Below are positions 47,401-58,673 of a stretch of DNA of 64,000 nt, piece by piece. The notes below the pieces were generated by a model, which made no database searches, was not told where the DNA came from, and worked only from the letters and a program-made list of their open reading frames with translations. The DNA comes from Pomacea canaliculata (lineage: Eukaryota > Mollusca > Gastropoda > Architaenioglossa > Ampullariidae): contig NC_037590.1 in NCBI RefSeq assembly GCF_003073045.1, positions 22,966,449-23,030,448 on the forward strand. Reading direction: 5' to 3'. The position numbers were made by a program, and so were the translations under genes. Numbering within the stretch: position 1 is the stretch's first letter; each line of letters opens with the position of its first letter.

Positions 47401-50400
47401 GTTAGTGGGGAGGAGTAACATAAGCTAGTTATAGAAGTTCAAGCCAAACTAACCTTGCCTTCTACAGACAGGAGACGACCAAGCGACTCGTGGGGTGGTC
47501 CAGACTGTCTGTTGATGGCCGCTGAACCCCTTTAACGTGGAGAACTTTAAGACAAAGGTGGAGTCAGAAACTCAAAATCACATCAAATTTTTCTCAGGCA
47601 GCCCTGTCGTCTGAAGGAAGCATTCGTGGTCAATGAAGTCACCTCTTGCCGAACATTTACAGCTCTTTGTCACGCCACCGAGAGGCAGATTTTAAAAACA
47701 ACAGCCAAAACAAATTACCGTGACCAGTAGAGTGTGGGTCTGTTCCAGTCTGCTTGCTCGAGAGGAGTCATTGATGTGAAGCACGATGAGCGTGCCAAGC
47801 GATGACACGGTGGATGAAGCCTTGCATGTGGACCAGACTCTGTTGGATTTCTGTTCCAGAAGCGTCGGCTTCCTGAAGAACTGGCCGCTGCAGACGCTGC
47901 TGTACAACCCCCAGGCGTGCGTGTTCCACTACTTCAAGTAAGTATGAAGTGTGGACATACGTATACTACTTCAAGTAAGTATGACATTAGTGTGGACATA
48001 CGTATACTACTTCAAGTAAGTATGAATAAGTGTAGACATACGTATACCATTTCAGCGTCACCAATGCGGACATCCGTGTTCCACCACAACAAGTGTCACT
48101 CCAATGTGTACACATTACCCTCAGCAAGTGTTTGGCAAACACTTTATAGGACAGGCATTGATGTCAAGTAAACAATAGGTGTGTGTGTGTTCAGTACTTG
48201 AGGTATGTAATTTTAGGTATAGCTTCTGTGGAGTAATCGTTGACCTCAGTTCGCGAGGTATACACTACATCAAAAAGACATTAGGTCTGCGTTGGAGTGG
48301 CTTTGATTCTCTAGCTATCAAACGGACTTCGCGAAGATTAGTGCTGACAGCAGGCTGCCCCCTAAATAAAACCTTTTTTTATGGCCCTTCTTTATCTCTC
48401 CTGAAAAATTGGAGTTAGGATCGTACAAACAGTTTGTATTTGAACAGTACTCAAGTACGTATATAAATAACACACACAGCTTTATTTACAAGATGATTTT
48501 TTTTTATACCACCCACGAATCTGCTCATTTTAACGAAGTCTTCTTAAACTTTACTTTATCAAGATTTGGTAATTAGCCGATACAGAAACCTTTTCTTGAA
48601 GGTAAATGACCACACATGGCTGTGTGATAAGCTGGCATTTGGAAATGTTGTGTTTGTTCCTTTCCTATGAAAGAGCGTGGGAAGGCGACAGCGCGCAAAG
48701 AAGCAGGAGAAATGGGAGGGGATAGATGGATGGAGGGAGAGAGAACCGGGACAAGAAAGCTTTGTTCAAGATTGCAACAACGCTCTTCTGGGCTATATTC
48801 TTAAGCATTGATTGATAGACAGACACCCTCATTTTCGTGTGGGTTGTATGGAGAAGATGTTAATATCTGGTTGCTAGAACTTTCAAATGTCACTAGAACA
48901 GATTTCTAAATTAATAGATGTAGACAGCGCATGCGTCAGTTCCCTCATTAGAGAGTCCGTTCCTCACGAGGAATAATAAATGTAAGTAAAAGAAAATCGC
49001 GACCGTCAAACAGAAATCAAAAGAGTGCTAATATTGATACTAAGTAACCAATCATCCCAAGATCAGCCAGGTAATAATGGCAGAATGGCAAAGTGTGGTC
49101 ACACAAGAAACAGATATTTGTATAGTTGTTATGGTGGCCTTTGAAACACGGAGTGTCCAAGTAGATCATCCACAGTTTCAAGATCCGTTCCAGAGAATAT
49201 ATATATATATATTTTTGAGCTAGATTCTTAACACCAAGTACTTTCCCTTTGGAATTGTTCAGCGATCTTGAACTTGCAGAGGTTTTTCTTCAGATTATTG
49301 GCAGGAATTATTTCGCTTGCTTGCCATTCTCAAAGAACGACTTAGGGTGTCGCCGGAGAGTTTGAATATCTGTCTCAGGAAACTTTCCATGCGAACCCAT
49401 ATTGTAGCATCTGTCAACACGACACTATATTGACTACAACACAACCCAAAGCTTTCTCAGTAAAGCTAGTCTGTTTTTTTTTTTTGATATTCCACGAAGG
49501 TAGCTAACTGAAAACTAAATCTTTAACCTCACACAACCAGTAAAAGAAGGAAATGAAGTCCGTGACCAACTGTAGTCTGTAGACCAAATTAATAAACACG
49601 CATTCCGCAAATAATTTGCCCTGAACTAAGAATGAATTTCACTCGTTAACCTTCTATAACTTTCTTGTATTTTCGTTAATTGCCTCCGCTTAATATGTGT
49701 CTGTGTGTGGCTTCTAAGAGGGAATGAATGGGGGGAAAATAAAAAAAGAGAGAAAAAGAGAGAACAGGATGTGGCTTCAATAAGAGTTTGGTTTGCGCCG
49801 TTTTCATGAGACTAGCTATTGTGGCTGTGCCTGAACGGAAATGGCTTCGATCCGTAGAAGAGGCTGATGGCGACAGACTAAATGCAAGTACTACTGTAAG
49901 CATGGCGAGACAGCTCTAGCTCTGTGGCCGTGCTTGCCTAGCAACCGCTGAAGAAACGTAACGCGTGATTGGCTGCCATTGAAGGCCATCACACTTTTCA
50001 TTTTGATTGACGACGTGAACGTTATAACGGGCAGTTGAAACTCTGAAAGGAGTGTATTAAACTCATAAAGCAGCGAGCTCGCTGGAGCGGTTTCCAATTT
50101 TGGAAAGGAATTCAGTTTCAGGATGAAACAGTTTGAGATGAGGACGGTTATAAAGAAGCGCGAGTGATGAAGGTGGTAGAAGTCTTTGAGAAAAACCAGT
50201 TTATTGCCGTTAATCTACGTCGTAATGATAGGTAGGAAAAACCCAGCTTACTGACAATGAACCAGAAATAATGAAGCGAGAAATAGTGGACGCTTCGCTG
50301 CGCAGTAAAATGCACAGTAGAACGGATGCATAATTTTTATATTCATCAAGCACACACACACTCTCTCTCTCTCACACGCACGTACGCACACAAATGTTAA

Positions 50401-53400
50401 CCCACACTGTTACGCTCGCTCACTATTTATTGCTAGAACATGTATAAGAATGATTTCAGTTCATATCTGATCCATTCCTTTTCACCCAAAGTCCATCCAT
50501 ACGGTCAGTCTCTAGCTCACCTGTGTGACCGGCTCCCTGACGTCATCCAGGTGCTAAAGCAATCTGTTTGATCCTCTTTCAGCCGCGGTCAAGTCCTGGT
50601 CAGGGACAGTAACAACTCCGACTGGATCTACATTGTCAAGTCGGTAAGTTTGGCCCACATGTTCTTTTCTTTCTATAATCAAGGTTATCGCTCCCATTGT
50701 TGTTTTAAATGTATTTTCCCATGCTGTCTGACTGTATTCACTGACGGAAGCGTTCAGGTAGGTAGCGACCGACGACATCAGACCTCGTGAAGTCATGAGG
50801 GTCGCACGAAGTTTTTTCTTAGACCTGTAAGTATAACTGTATATTCTTTTGTAGATAGTATCAGTGTATGCATTTTATAAATGTCAATCGTTTCACACAG
50901 TTTGGTAAAGTGTTCATAAAACTGTCACGTGGTCCGTATTTGTCGGCTGAAGAAGAGTTTCACCAATATTTTGTTGGTGACGCAATGCAGAACCTTCCAG
51001 ACAACGTGCCTGCCACAAGCATGTTTTACGGGCTATCTAAAATTGTATTTTATATATTGTCGGAACTCTAATCATTTTGAGACCGCTAGTTTAAACAGAT
51101 TCAAAGAGTTTTCAGATACTTTGCCTTTCTGTAACTGTCAAACTACATTGGGAAATGGATTTTAAAAGCACCAACACGCTGGCTATTACAAAATATTAAC
51201 GGAACTCATTATCTCAGTCTCAAATGGAACTCTACTTTCGTTGAAAGAAAAATGCGCGCATCAGGTTTAAATCTTCAGATAGGGTTGTAGTGCTAGCGGG
51301 CGCAAAAGGCGCCGTAAGACATCTCTTACAGAACGAGAACAGAAAGATGACACACTTTTCTGTTTATTTGTTTTTGTTTCACACAACTGCAAAAAATGTA
51401 GAAATCCAACTGGATATAAAATGTACAAAAAAATTTTTTTTATGAGGTGCTGTCAATACATTTTTTCTTTCTTGAAACCAATGATGTAGTGCACTTTAGC
51501 ATGTTATGATGTCCTTAAAGTGTACCAGTAAACCTTCAATAACTGTCTTGCTAGCATGGACACTTTCTACATAATAAAGAAAAATTAATAAATCACATGG
51601 CGATGTAAAAGCAGTTTCTACGGTGCTAGATTGTGTTAGAACAACAACAACAACAACAAAAAACCCAGTGTTTTGATCCATTAAGTTAAACTGTTATTGA
51701 AGTACACGGCAGAACTTTAAAACGAGACATTAATTAAAGCACTTAGTGTTGTTAACTGGCTGTAAAGGGTAAGCAATTCCATCGAGAAAGATTGGTCTGG
51801 TTATCGATGGCAGTTAAAGATGGCAGCCATTTGTCGTTAACTGAATTGTTAATTGTTCGGCCTCATGAAGGAGGTAATGTTCAAAACTATTGTTTCAATT
51901 GTTGAATTCAGTATACTTCAGACGCGTGTGTAGAGCTAGCAAACTCAGTAAGGACAAACAGATACGTTTGTAAGTCTTGTTGGCAGGCCGTCTCGCGGTG
52001 TCTCGTGGGAATGTCAAGCTTCTCTCATCGCCCGTTCTGCCGGTTGCCACAAAAATCTGGACAAGCACCAATTACATCGATCAGTCTTGCAACCATTTCC
52101 ACTAACTGTCTCTATCTACAGAAGGAAAAATAAGCCTTTTTCATCATTTAGTCGGGAAAGACAGCTTACCTCATCTTCGTCTCTTTGTCACACACATGAC
52201 TGGGCGAACAAATGTGTACACCAGCAACTATCGTCTCCTTGGGTGTCACTGGAGACACCAGCCAAGCCTTTTCCAGCCAAAATTATTACAAGACAGTAGT
52301 GACAAATTAATTTGTTGATCCTTGGCTTTTTCATTAAAACATATTGCTGAGTTGATTAACTTTTGTCAAGTAGGTTCCAAGAAAATTTGTATTGTCTTTG
52401 CCTTCGGGTAGTCTCATTGTTTTCGTCATTAAAAGCTCTAGAGCAGCCATCGTCTGGAAGCACATTTGTAATCGTTGTGTGTGTTTGGTCCTGTTATTCA
52501 CCAACATTCTTCTTTCACGAAGCCATCATTACCATTACCTGCAGGGAAGCCTGTCCGTCTTGAAAAAGTTGCGTTACACAGTGCCACAGGACTTGGGAGC
52601 TGGACAGCAGTACAAGCATGGGAGTGAGTAGTGCTCAATGTACTGCGAGCATAAAACAAGCAACTAAACATACACAGAAACGTACAACGTACACGATACA
52701 CACACATGCACACATGCTTACCTTCCCCTTTACAAACACATCTCACACACACACATCCACCCCAGAAAAGGGAGAAATAAAGATAAGGGGGTGGCATGTA
52801 GCAAAGTGTGTTTGCGTTTCGGGTATCAGTGCTTATCATTCGAACATGTGTTGGAGTATTGAAACATTGCAGTACCCATCCATGTTTCTCTGTGTAGTAA
52901 AATGTCTGTCATCGCTGTCTGTAGCATCCTTGAAGTCCGACGTCAGCGTGCATCCCGCCGTGCATTGCGAGAGAAGCGCGTGCCGCAGGTGCGCAGCCCC
53001 GCCGTGGAAACGTTTCGCAATCAGGTGGAAGCTGAGAAACGATTGGTGCGTTAAATCATGATTTTTTTTTCAGCCTTGTTTATTATCATCTAAGGCAGGG
53101 ATGTATATAAATTCTGCATGCAGCTACATTCGATTATAAAGTGACATAAGCACAGAAAGTGTAAACTTTCAACAACCAAGTAAATCAAGTTTTATTAAGT
53201 GAGGTTAGCAGGTTGATCTTTGCTGATTCTTACAAGAATGTAGCCTGTGCCCTTTAGCAGCGTCTGGGTATGATTTTTATTTTACACTCATATACGACCG
53301 AGTCGAGCAGAGAAACAAAGGTTAGGGAGAGCAAGAATTGACTTTAGAAGAGTAAACCAGAAAGAAGGCAAACAGGCAAAATCCAGAGACACATCAGGCG

Positions 53401-56400
53401 AAACGATAAAGACAGAGATTTGTCCCCATGAGCCAGTTAGGCGAAGGAACATCAATCGACACACAAATTCAAAATTTTCATTTAAAAAGATCCTCCGGCC
53501 AGGCATGGATGGTAATGCTGGACACTGGATCCTCTTTGCCTCTGGTACAGTTTGTTGTAAGCTGCCATAAGGCAGGTGCCACACGACTCAAGAAATGCCG
53601 AGTCCATAATTGAAATCCAGCTGTCAGGGCTTAATAAGTTCTCTTGATGTCGACCTTCATAAAAGATTTCTGAATTATTTGTTTGTTGCTGGGCATGCTT
53701 ATTTGTGGTAAATATTGCTGCGTTATTTGGTTGCTTGATTTCCATGCTCATTTGAAATGCATATTTTTCAATTATGTGCTTATCAAAACTACAAAACCTG
53801 CTAAAAAAACCCACCTGTCTATTGAATATCACGTGACAGCATTTTGAGGGATTGCGACTAAGAAAATTTCCTTTGAGGATCAACATAAACAGTAGTGAAC
53901 AACATAAACAATAGTGAGCATCACAGTATCACAGAAATTTCAAAAACATTTCAAGAGATTCTTACCTAGTGTTTCGTTTGGAAGTTGAGCAGGTTTTGTA
54001 GTGATTAGTTTTTACTGCTGCTGTCTTTTCAGGAGCAGAGTTTGCCAGGGCTGTACAATGCCAAAGATCGTCTGGGCATCATTGATTACGACAGAGTCAT
54101 CAAGGAGTACAGATCGCGCGTCGTCGCGAAACCTTCCGAGACTTTGAAACTTCCCAAGTTACCTCCCACTGTACGCGGAGTCAGCGCCCCTGAGCGAGAA
54201 TCCCTGGATGGAGCAGCGAAGGACTTGTTACTGTCATCAGACATAGACAAAGAGACAATAGCTTCTGCTAGGGTGACTGAAGACTCCGGAAGCGAGTCAG
54301 GAGGGACGGAGGAGAGGCAGGAAGAAAATCGACTGATCAGAAAAACCTCCAAGGTGAGGGAAAGGACGAACTCATTAATTTTTGTCTGTTCGACATCTTC
54401 GGAGATGGAAGTCTGGAGGAAACCCTAGCAGCCTCAGGAGAATGTCGGAAGGATGGCATCTGGTTTGAACGAAACATATTGACTGTGTTAGAAAGAATCA
54501 AGCCCCTTAGCCCCATCTCAGATTTTTTTTTGGGGGAGGCAGAGGTAAAGGGATTCTTTCACGTCTGCTTGTGTATCTGTTTGTCAGTATGATGGTGTGT
54601 GTGTGATTATCTGTCGGCCTGTCTGTCAGTCTCTCGTTGGGTAGCTCTTTGTGTCTACCGTCCACACGAGTTATTTGACTGGTATTATCTTTCATCTCGC
54701 TACGACGACAGGGAGTGTACCTGGCTCCATACCCTGCCAGACCCCGACACGACAAATCACACCTGCCCACTCGGACTAGTTTGCCTGCACCTGGCAACGC
54801 GGCCAGCGTGTCCATGGCAACAGACGCGGAGATGAATGCTCGGCACCAGCTATCAGTAATGGCAGAAGTCGACAGACTCAACGTTGGTGGGTCAAAATGC
54901 TGTTTTCATGTCTGCTTCTGAGTATGCACGCGTGAAAAATATTTCTCGATAGTTTTATTTTAAACTGAAGTGTTCTGGTTGCTCTTACTTCTCTACAGAT
55001 TATCAACGGCGATTCCGAGAACGGGTGGGGCGCAAAACGATAGCAGAAACTCTGGACTACAAAGGGTCACGTGACTTCAAGTACACTGATGTCGACCTCA
55101 ATCCAACGTTTATCCTCGTGCAAGTCTTAGAGAGAGGACAGTATTTTGTAAGTCTTGAAGAGAGTCTTGGGGTGAGAGCAGTATGTGGTACTTGTGAGGG
55201 AGAGAACAGTATACGATGTAGGAGAGACCCGAGGGCAACATTTTGCAGGTGTTAAAACGTCCTCCACCTACGATGTTGTTGTCCCTTTTGATCCATCGCT
55301 TCATTTGAGTGAAGCTCATTTATGTGCAGCATCGGTGTAGCAAAACAGTTGTACTCTCGATGTCCCTTACCTAGACTAACAGGTTAATATTTTGTTGACA
55401 GTACACTTTTGTGGGTAGTAATTTTGTAATCTGAAACCATCGACAACATCATAGAACGAGGGAATAAAATCCCTCAAAAACAAATAAGGTCCTGGGCAGG
55501 GGATATCTACCAATCATATCCCCGACCGAGTCGCAATAGTAACAAATATTCTTACTAAATTTGGAGGCGTCCGTCATCTCCATACACGCATTATTGTCCA
55601 CTGGCTATCACTTGGAGAGGCCATTGATGACACGATCGTCACGCTGTGCTCCCGTTGTCTTCATGGCATCGCCCCACCATGCTCATCTCTGTGTATGTGT
55701 GTGAGTGAAAGATTTGTTGCCGGCATTGTCAGGTTGTTTTCTCCCTGATGACAGGGCCTCAGCCAAGTGGTGTACCCTGACCAGCCCAGCGTGTGTCTGG
55801 TCAGCAATGGCGCCGAGTGCGTGGTGCTGTCCAAGCGCTTCTTCCTGGACCACGCCAGCGACACGTGCGTGCGGCAGGCCAAGCAGTCGGTGAGTGTCGC
55901 TCGCATCTGCCTCCCTCTTTACCTCCTGGGTGTCACGACAGACAGCGGAATAAATTGACTGGGACTGTTTGACAGCGCTGGTTTCTAATTTGAGAGGTGG
56001 ATGACAACAGCATGAATGTTCACACATCCAGGGACTTAACAGCTTGAGAAGATCTCGACAGGTTGGTCCTTCGACATCAAGCTTTCCTTTCAGAAGCATG
56101 GCGATGACCAGACCAATCAATGAAAGACTTGAGAGTAAAATTCACATATTATATATAAAACGTAGAGCTGTTATTATATATATGAAAAGTAAAAAGAATA
56201 AAAAGTTAACACGTTAACAAGAAACTTTTCAGCGAGTTTCTGGAAATCGTCTTCTTTCTCTCTCTGTGAGGGTTGAGAGGTAAAGGACGGAAAGAAGAAA
56301 TAATGACACGTCACACTTGTCACTGTTACAGGAGTGTCCGTACCCCAGTGAGGACATGCTTCAAAGTCAGCTACAAGACTACGTCAACTGGGAGGCCCAC

Positions 56401-56514
56401 CGAGCTCGTGTGTACCGCCGTCTGGTCACAGACATCCGCCATCGACAGGCCCGCAGAAAGCAGTATGTGCCGCACCTCCCTGGACAGTACTCCTTCCGCT
56501 CCGGGACTATATGA
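35463..56514 (+). CDS. CNBD2: CNBD2-like cyclic-nucleotide-binding protein (5' incomplete)
   Basis: Cytosolic protein with cyclic-nucleotide-binding domains; the mammalian relative CNBD2 is a cAMP-binding protein needed for sperm motility. Exons, all in phase: 35463-35580, 36523-36611, 37099-37172, 40379-40449, 42136-42219, 42504-42574, 47860-47937, 50583-50643, 52545-52627, 52925-52988, 54033-54353, 54712-54886, 54999-55147, 55755-55889, 56332-56514, giving 584 aa without the N-terminus. First cNMP domain (about 45-170) has FYFILSGS and a good phosphate-binding cassette FGELAVITGSRRQATV with its Glu and Arg. The second (about 170-520) has VKSGSLSVLKKL, then about 200 extra residues, then a cassette YFGLSQVVYPDQPSVCLVS lacking both key residues. 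The C-terminus is Arg-rich. Exon 9 uses a gtagtg donor, chosen by frame over an adjacent gtgagt. The 5' end is unresolved. Introns carry hAT elements and duplicated splice donors. Confidence 0.88.
38573..38677. repeat. A-rich (AAAC)n low-complexity tract
   Basis: Runs of a with interspersed c (aaacaaaaaacaaaaaaaaa and similar) inside the intron between CNBD2-like exons 3 and 4. Confidence 0.9.
38976..39332. mobile_element. hAT-type MITE with G-quadruplex motifs
   Basis: Inverted ends cagtgttgtccatagga and (reverse complement of the right end) cagggttgtccatggga frame 357 bases. An exact 8-bp target duplication, caggtaca, lies at 38968-38975 and 39333-39340. A second copy of the left end starts at 39205, so the element is a partial tandem or nested duplication. 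The interior is built of tcccatggga palindromes and gggatgggac runs, including three four-tract G3N2 motifs at 39031-39048, 39249-39266 and 39285-39302. Intron between exons 3 and 4 of the CNBD2-like gene. Confidence 0.9.
40441..40500 (+). repeat. 20-bp tandem repeat spanning an exon-intron boundary
   Basis: Units tcgtttggagtaagtggttg, tcgtttggagtaagtagtta and tcgtgtggcgtgaatatggc follow each other with no gap. The first spans the last nine coding bases of CNBD2-like exon 4 and its donor gtaagt at 40450. The second repeats the same coding bases and a perfect donor 20 bases on; the third is diverged but keeps gtgaat. Confidence 0.9.
42782..43735 (+). mobile_element. 954-bp hAT element, internally deleted
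   Basis: Perfect 16-bp inverted ends (cagcggttctcaacct) and a perfect 8-bp target duplication ctttaact (42774-42781 and 43736-43743). Terminal regions carry gggggtcgcg repeats in both orientations. The middle (about 42980-43470) encodes only the C-terminal part of a ZBED5/FAM200-like transposase, ending in the CEQGFSALAALKSKYRNR block with a frame break before it. It is non-autonomous. The nearly identical fragment at 1-335 shows the family has more copies. Inserted in the large intron between exons 6 and 7 of the CNBD2-like gene. Confidence 0.95.
45150..45208 (+). CDS. Possible signal-peptide exon
   Basis: ATG at 45150 (context aaaATGG) opens MAAARVAAVIAVVVVAAACR, a good hydrophobic signal peptide or anchor, ending at a consensus donor gcag|gtacga at 45208. 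No continuation exon was identified. It could be a nested gene in the CNBD2-like intron, an upstream alternative start, or chance in a GC-rich patch. Confidence 0.2.
47080..47190 (-). repeat. tRNA-derived SINE fragment
   Basis: On the minus strand ggtagtgcagtggttaaaac resembles SINE box A, followed at the usual spacing by a weak box B (gggatcagatctc). The stretch between gives an open frame by chance. In the CNBD2-like intron 6-7. Confidence 0.4.
47929..48055 (+). repeat. Tandem repeat copying the exon 7 splice donor
   Basis: The unit ctacttcaagtaagtatga plus agtgtggacatacgtata occurs three times, starting at 47929, 47966 and 48007 (37 and 41 bases apart), with a degraded fourth start near 48047. 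The first contains the last nine bases of CNBD2-like exon 7 and its donor gtaagtatg at 47938; perfect copies of the donor follow at 47975 and 48016. Reading past the first donor meets a taa stop at once. Confidence 0.92.
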
Positions 56515-56560
56515 TGGGTTAACACTGAAAATGTTAATGTAGACATCATGTGGTTTAAAT

Positions 56561-56751
56561 CCCAGGTTTTCAAACTGTGGTACGCCTACCACGGCTGGTA
56601 CTCGAAGGTATGACGGGTGGTACGCGAACACCATGTTTCAGTCCTAGACTAGTATATAATTATATTCGTAGGGGGTAGAGGTGGGAGGTGCTACTCAGTC
56701 AATTCAAATTTTCGGAAGTGACACTCGTCTGGAAAGGTTTGAAAACCGGGG
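56561..56751. mobile_element. 191-bp hAT-type MITE after the CNBD2-like stop
   Basis: Inverted ends cccaggttttcaaac and (reverse complement) ccccggttttcaaac, with an exact 8-bp duplication gtttaaat at 56553-56560 and 56752-56759. It starts 46 bases after the stop codon, so it is part of the CNBD2-like 3' UTR if the poly(A) signal at 56978 is used. Confidence 0.88.
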
Positions 56752-56977
56752 GTTTAAATGGATCTCAACTTCTCTAATTGAGTTTGAAGGTGCTCCTAAG
56801 AGGACTACCCATGTTTGTGTTAAGAACATCAGAAAGGTGCATCGATGATATTTTGGACTATAAGGAAGACAGAATGAAAACCATAACTAGTTCATTTCAG
56901 GTGTTGTAGAGGCAAGCTAGCAATCATGGACTGTGTGTATTTTGATGCCAGATTTGAATGGTTTGATTAACATTGAT

Positions 56978-56983
56978 AATAAA
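56978..56983 (+). terminator. Poly(A) signal of the CNBD2-like gene
   Basis: aataaa 464 bases after the stop codon, the first canonical signal downstream, followed by T/GT-rich sequence (aatttctgtcagttgtcatc). Confidence 0.5.
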
Positions 56984-57212
56984 CAAAAATAATTTCTGTC
57001 AGTTGTCATCTTTCTGTTTTCACTACGGACACAACAACGGAACAACAGTACTTGGTAATCCCACGTGATCACGTTGAAAAGTTATAACTGTCTGGACCGT
57101 CAACCCCGACAGACTGAACAGCTATGTTATACCACTTTCACAACGCCACCAACACCACGACCATCCCCCTTCAGACAAAATTTCCACGAGGCTGTTCATG
57201 CGGAACAAGTTC

Positions 57213-57218
57213 TTTATT
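57213..57218 (-). terminator. Possible minus-strand poly(A) signal
   Basis: tttatt on the plus strand gives aataaa on the minus strand (gtaataaagaacttg). It could end an unrecognised minus-strand gene reaching in from the right, but no exon of such a gene was found between here and 61526. Confidence 0.2.
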
Positions 57219-58389
57219 ACATAAAAGCAGCTTTGGTCACGCTTCCCGTATAAAATTACACAAAATAGCATATTTGGTTGGCAGCAAGACATCGCTCTAA
57301 AGCTGTCTTCAATCCTGCGGGCACAGGGGACAGGTAGTCAATAACAAGTGAGGAGAAGATAATGGCATGACATTAACTTTAGTTTGTCTGATGGATGCTG
57401 ACAAGAAAATGAAAGAAGATGAGTCCAGCTTCTAATTCACTTCCATATGATAAATGATCAACATACTTTATCGACAAGACAAAGAAACAAGACAGTGTTA
57501 GTAATGATGGGATTTACATTTTTGTCATAATAATGCCGGTTTGGACATTACAGAAAGACTGACTGCCCGGCTTTTGGCATTCTACTACTCACGAAGGACC
57601 TACCACTCCAATGCAAACGAAACACCGAAAGCTCACACAGTAAACACATCGAGTGGCACTTAACAACAGCTTCACGACCGTCCATGGCACAAGCAACAGG
57701 ACAGAAAGTTTATCATACCACAGTACACATGCAGAACGGAGCTGTTTAGTTACACCAACAATGTCTGCAGATGTTGAAGCAGGTATTCCGTACAACCAGA
57801 TACGAACACAAATCTGTTTTGCATCACACATTGAACATGGCAGCCATCATGAGAACAAGACTGTTGCGAAACCTATAATTTATACATAAATATAAACAGA
57901 AGGACGAAAATGTTTCCAGCAAACAGTAGTTACACGATGGAAACAAAGATGTTGGAATTCATTCATTTTACTCCAGCATCTCACAGGCGGCTGCACAAGA
58001 TGGCGCGCAATGATCACCAGGTCTGTGCAGATGGCGATGCTGTGAAGGCTTTTGACCAGTCTCTTGGATTTATGACTTGAAGACATACTTGTACTAGTCT
58101 TCTTCGTGAATAAACAACTTCTATCCTGGGAGAAGACCTAATAAAAATATCGACAACAAAGGATAATTTTCTTTCTCACCCATACCACGCTTTTCCCTTC
58201 CCTCCTACAGCAAACGTAGCATGCGCACGTACAAGGCACGTTCATCGACGCCCAAAGCGGAATTTATCTACATACACAACAACTTCCTTTTTAAAAAAAA
58301 ACCCACAAAAACAACAATAATAAAACAGGATATACAAGAAAAAGGAAGAAGCAACCTCTTCGAGGTGGTTGTACCACTGACAGCGGGCC

Positions 58390-58673
58390 ACCTCGAGTTA
58401 ATGAGTGGAGAGCGTACATCCAGCAGAAAGGTCCATTTTCAGGTCACGAGTGGCGACTCTGCACCCGACAGTGAGGTCCATGCTGACGCAATGAGCGGCG
58501 AATGCACCCCTGACAAAAAGGTCCATTTGATAAGCAGCTGTACTCCTGATAGAAAGGTCCACGTGGATGCAGTGAGTAGCGATTGTACCCCTGACACAAA
58601 GGTCCATCTCCACGTGATGAGTGGCGACTGTATGCCTAGCACAGAGGTCCATTTTGACATATTGAGTGGTTAG
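58390..58673 (+). repeat. 45-bp minisatellite open on both strands
   Basis: Six imperfect units, consensus period 45 bp, encode on the plus strand a 15-residue repeat close to SGDCTPDTKVHLDVM, ending in a stop at 58671-58673. Units 3 and 4 are shortened by whole codons, so the plus frame is kept. The minus strand is also open for 128 aa (58398-58784) with a repeat near HVEMDLCVRGTIAT. The plus frame can be extended upstream to an ATG at 58221, but nothing in that part was recognised. Whether either strand is translated cannot be decided here. Confidence 0.7.

Larger units (their letters stand above)
43744..47859. other. Large intron of the CNBD2-like gene, remaining part
   Basis: No further exon of the CNBD2-like gene is needed here, since exon 6 and exon 7 join in phase. 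It holds A-runs, a possible small exon with a signal peptide (45150) and a SINE fragment (47080-47190). GC content rises around 45100-45500 and 47000-47400. Confidence 0.55.
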
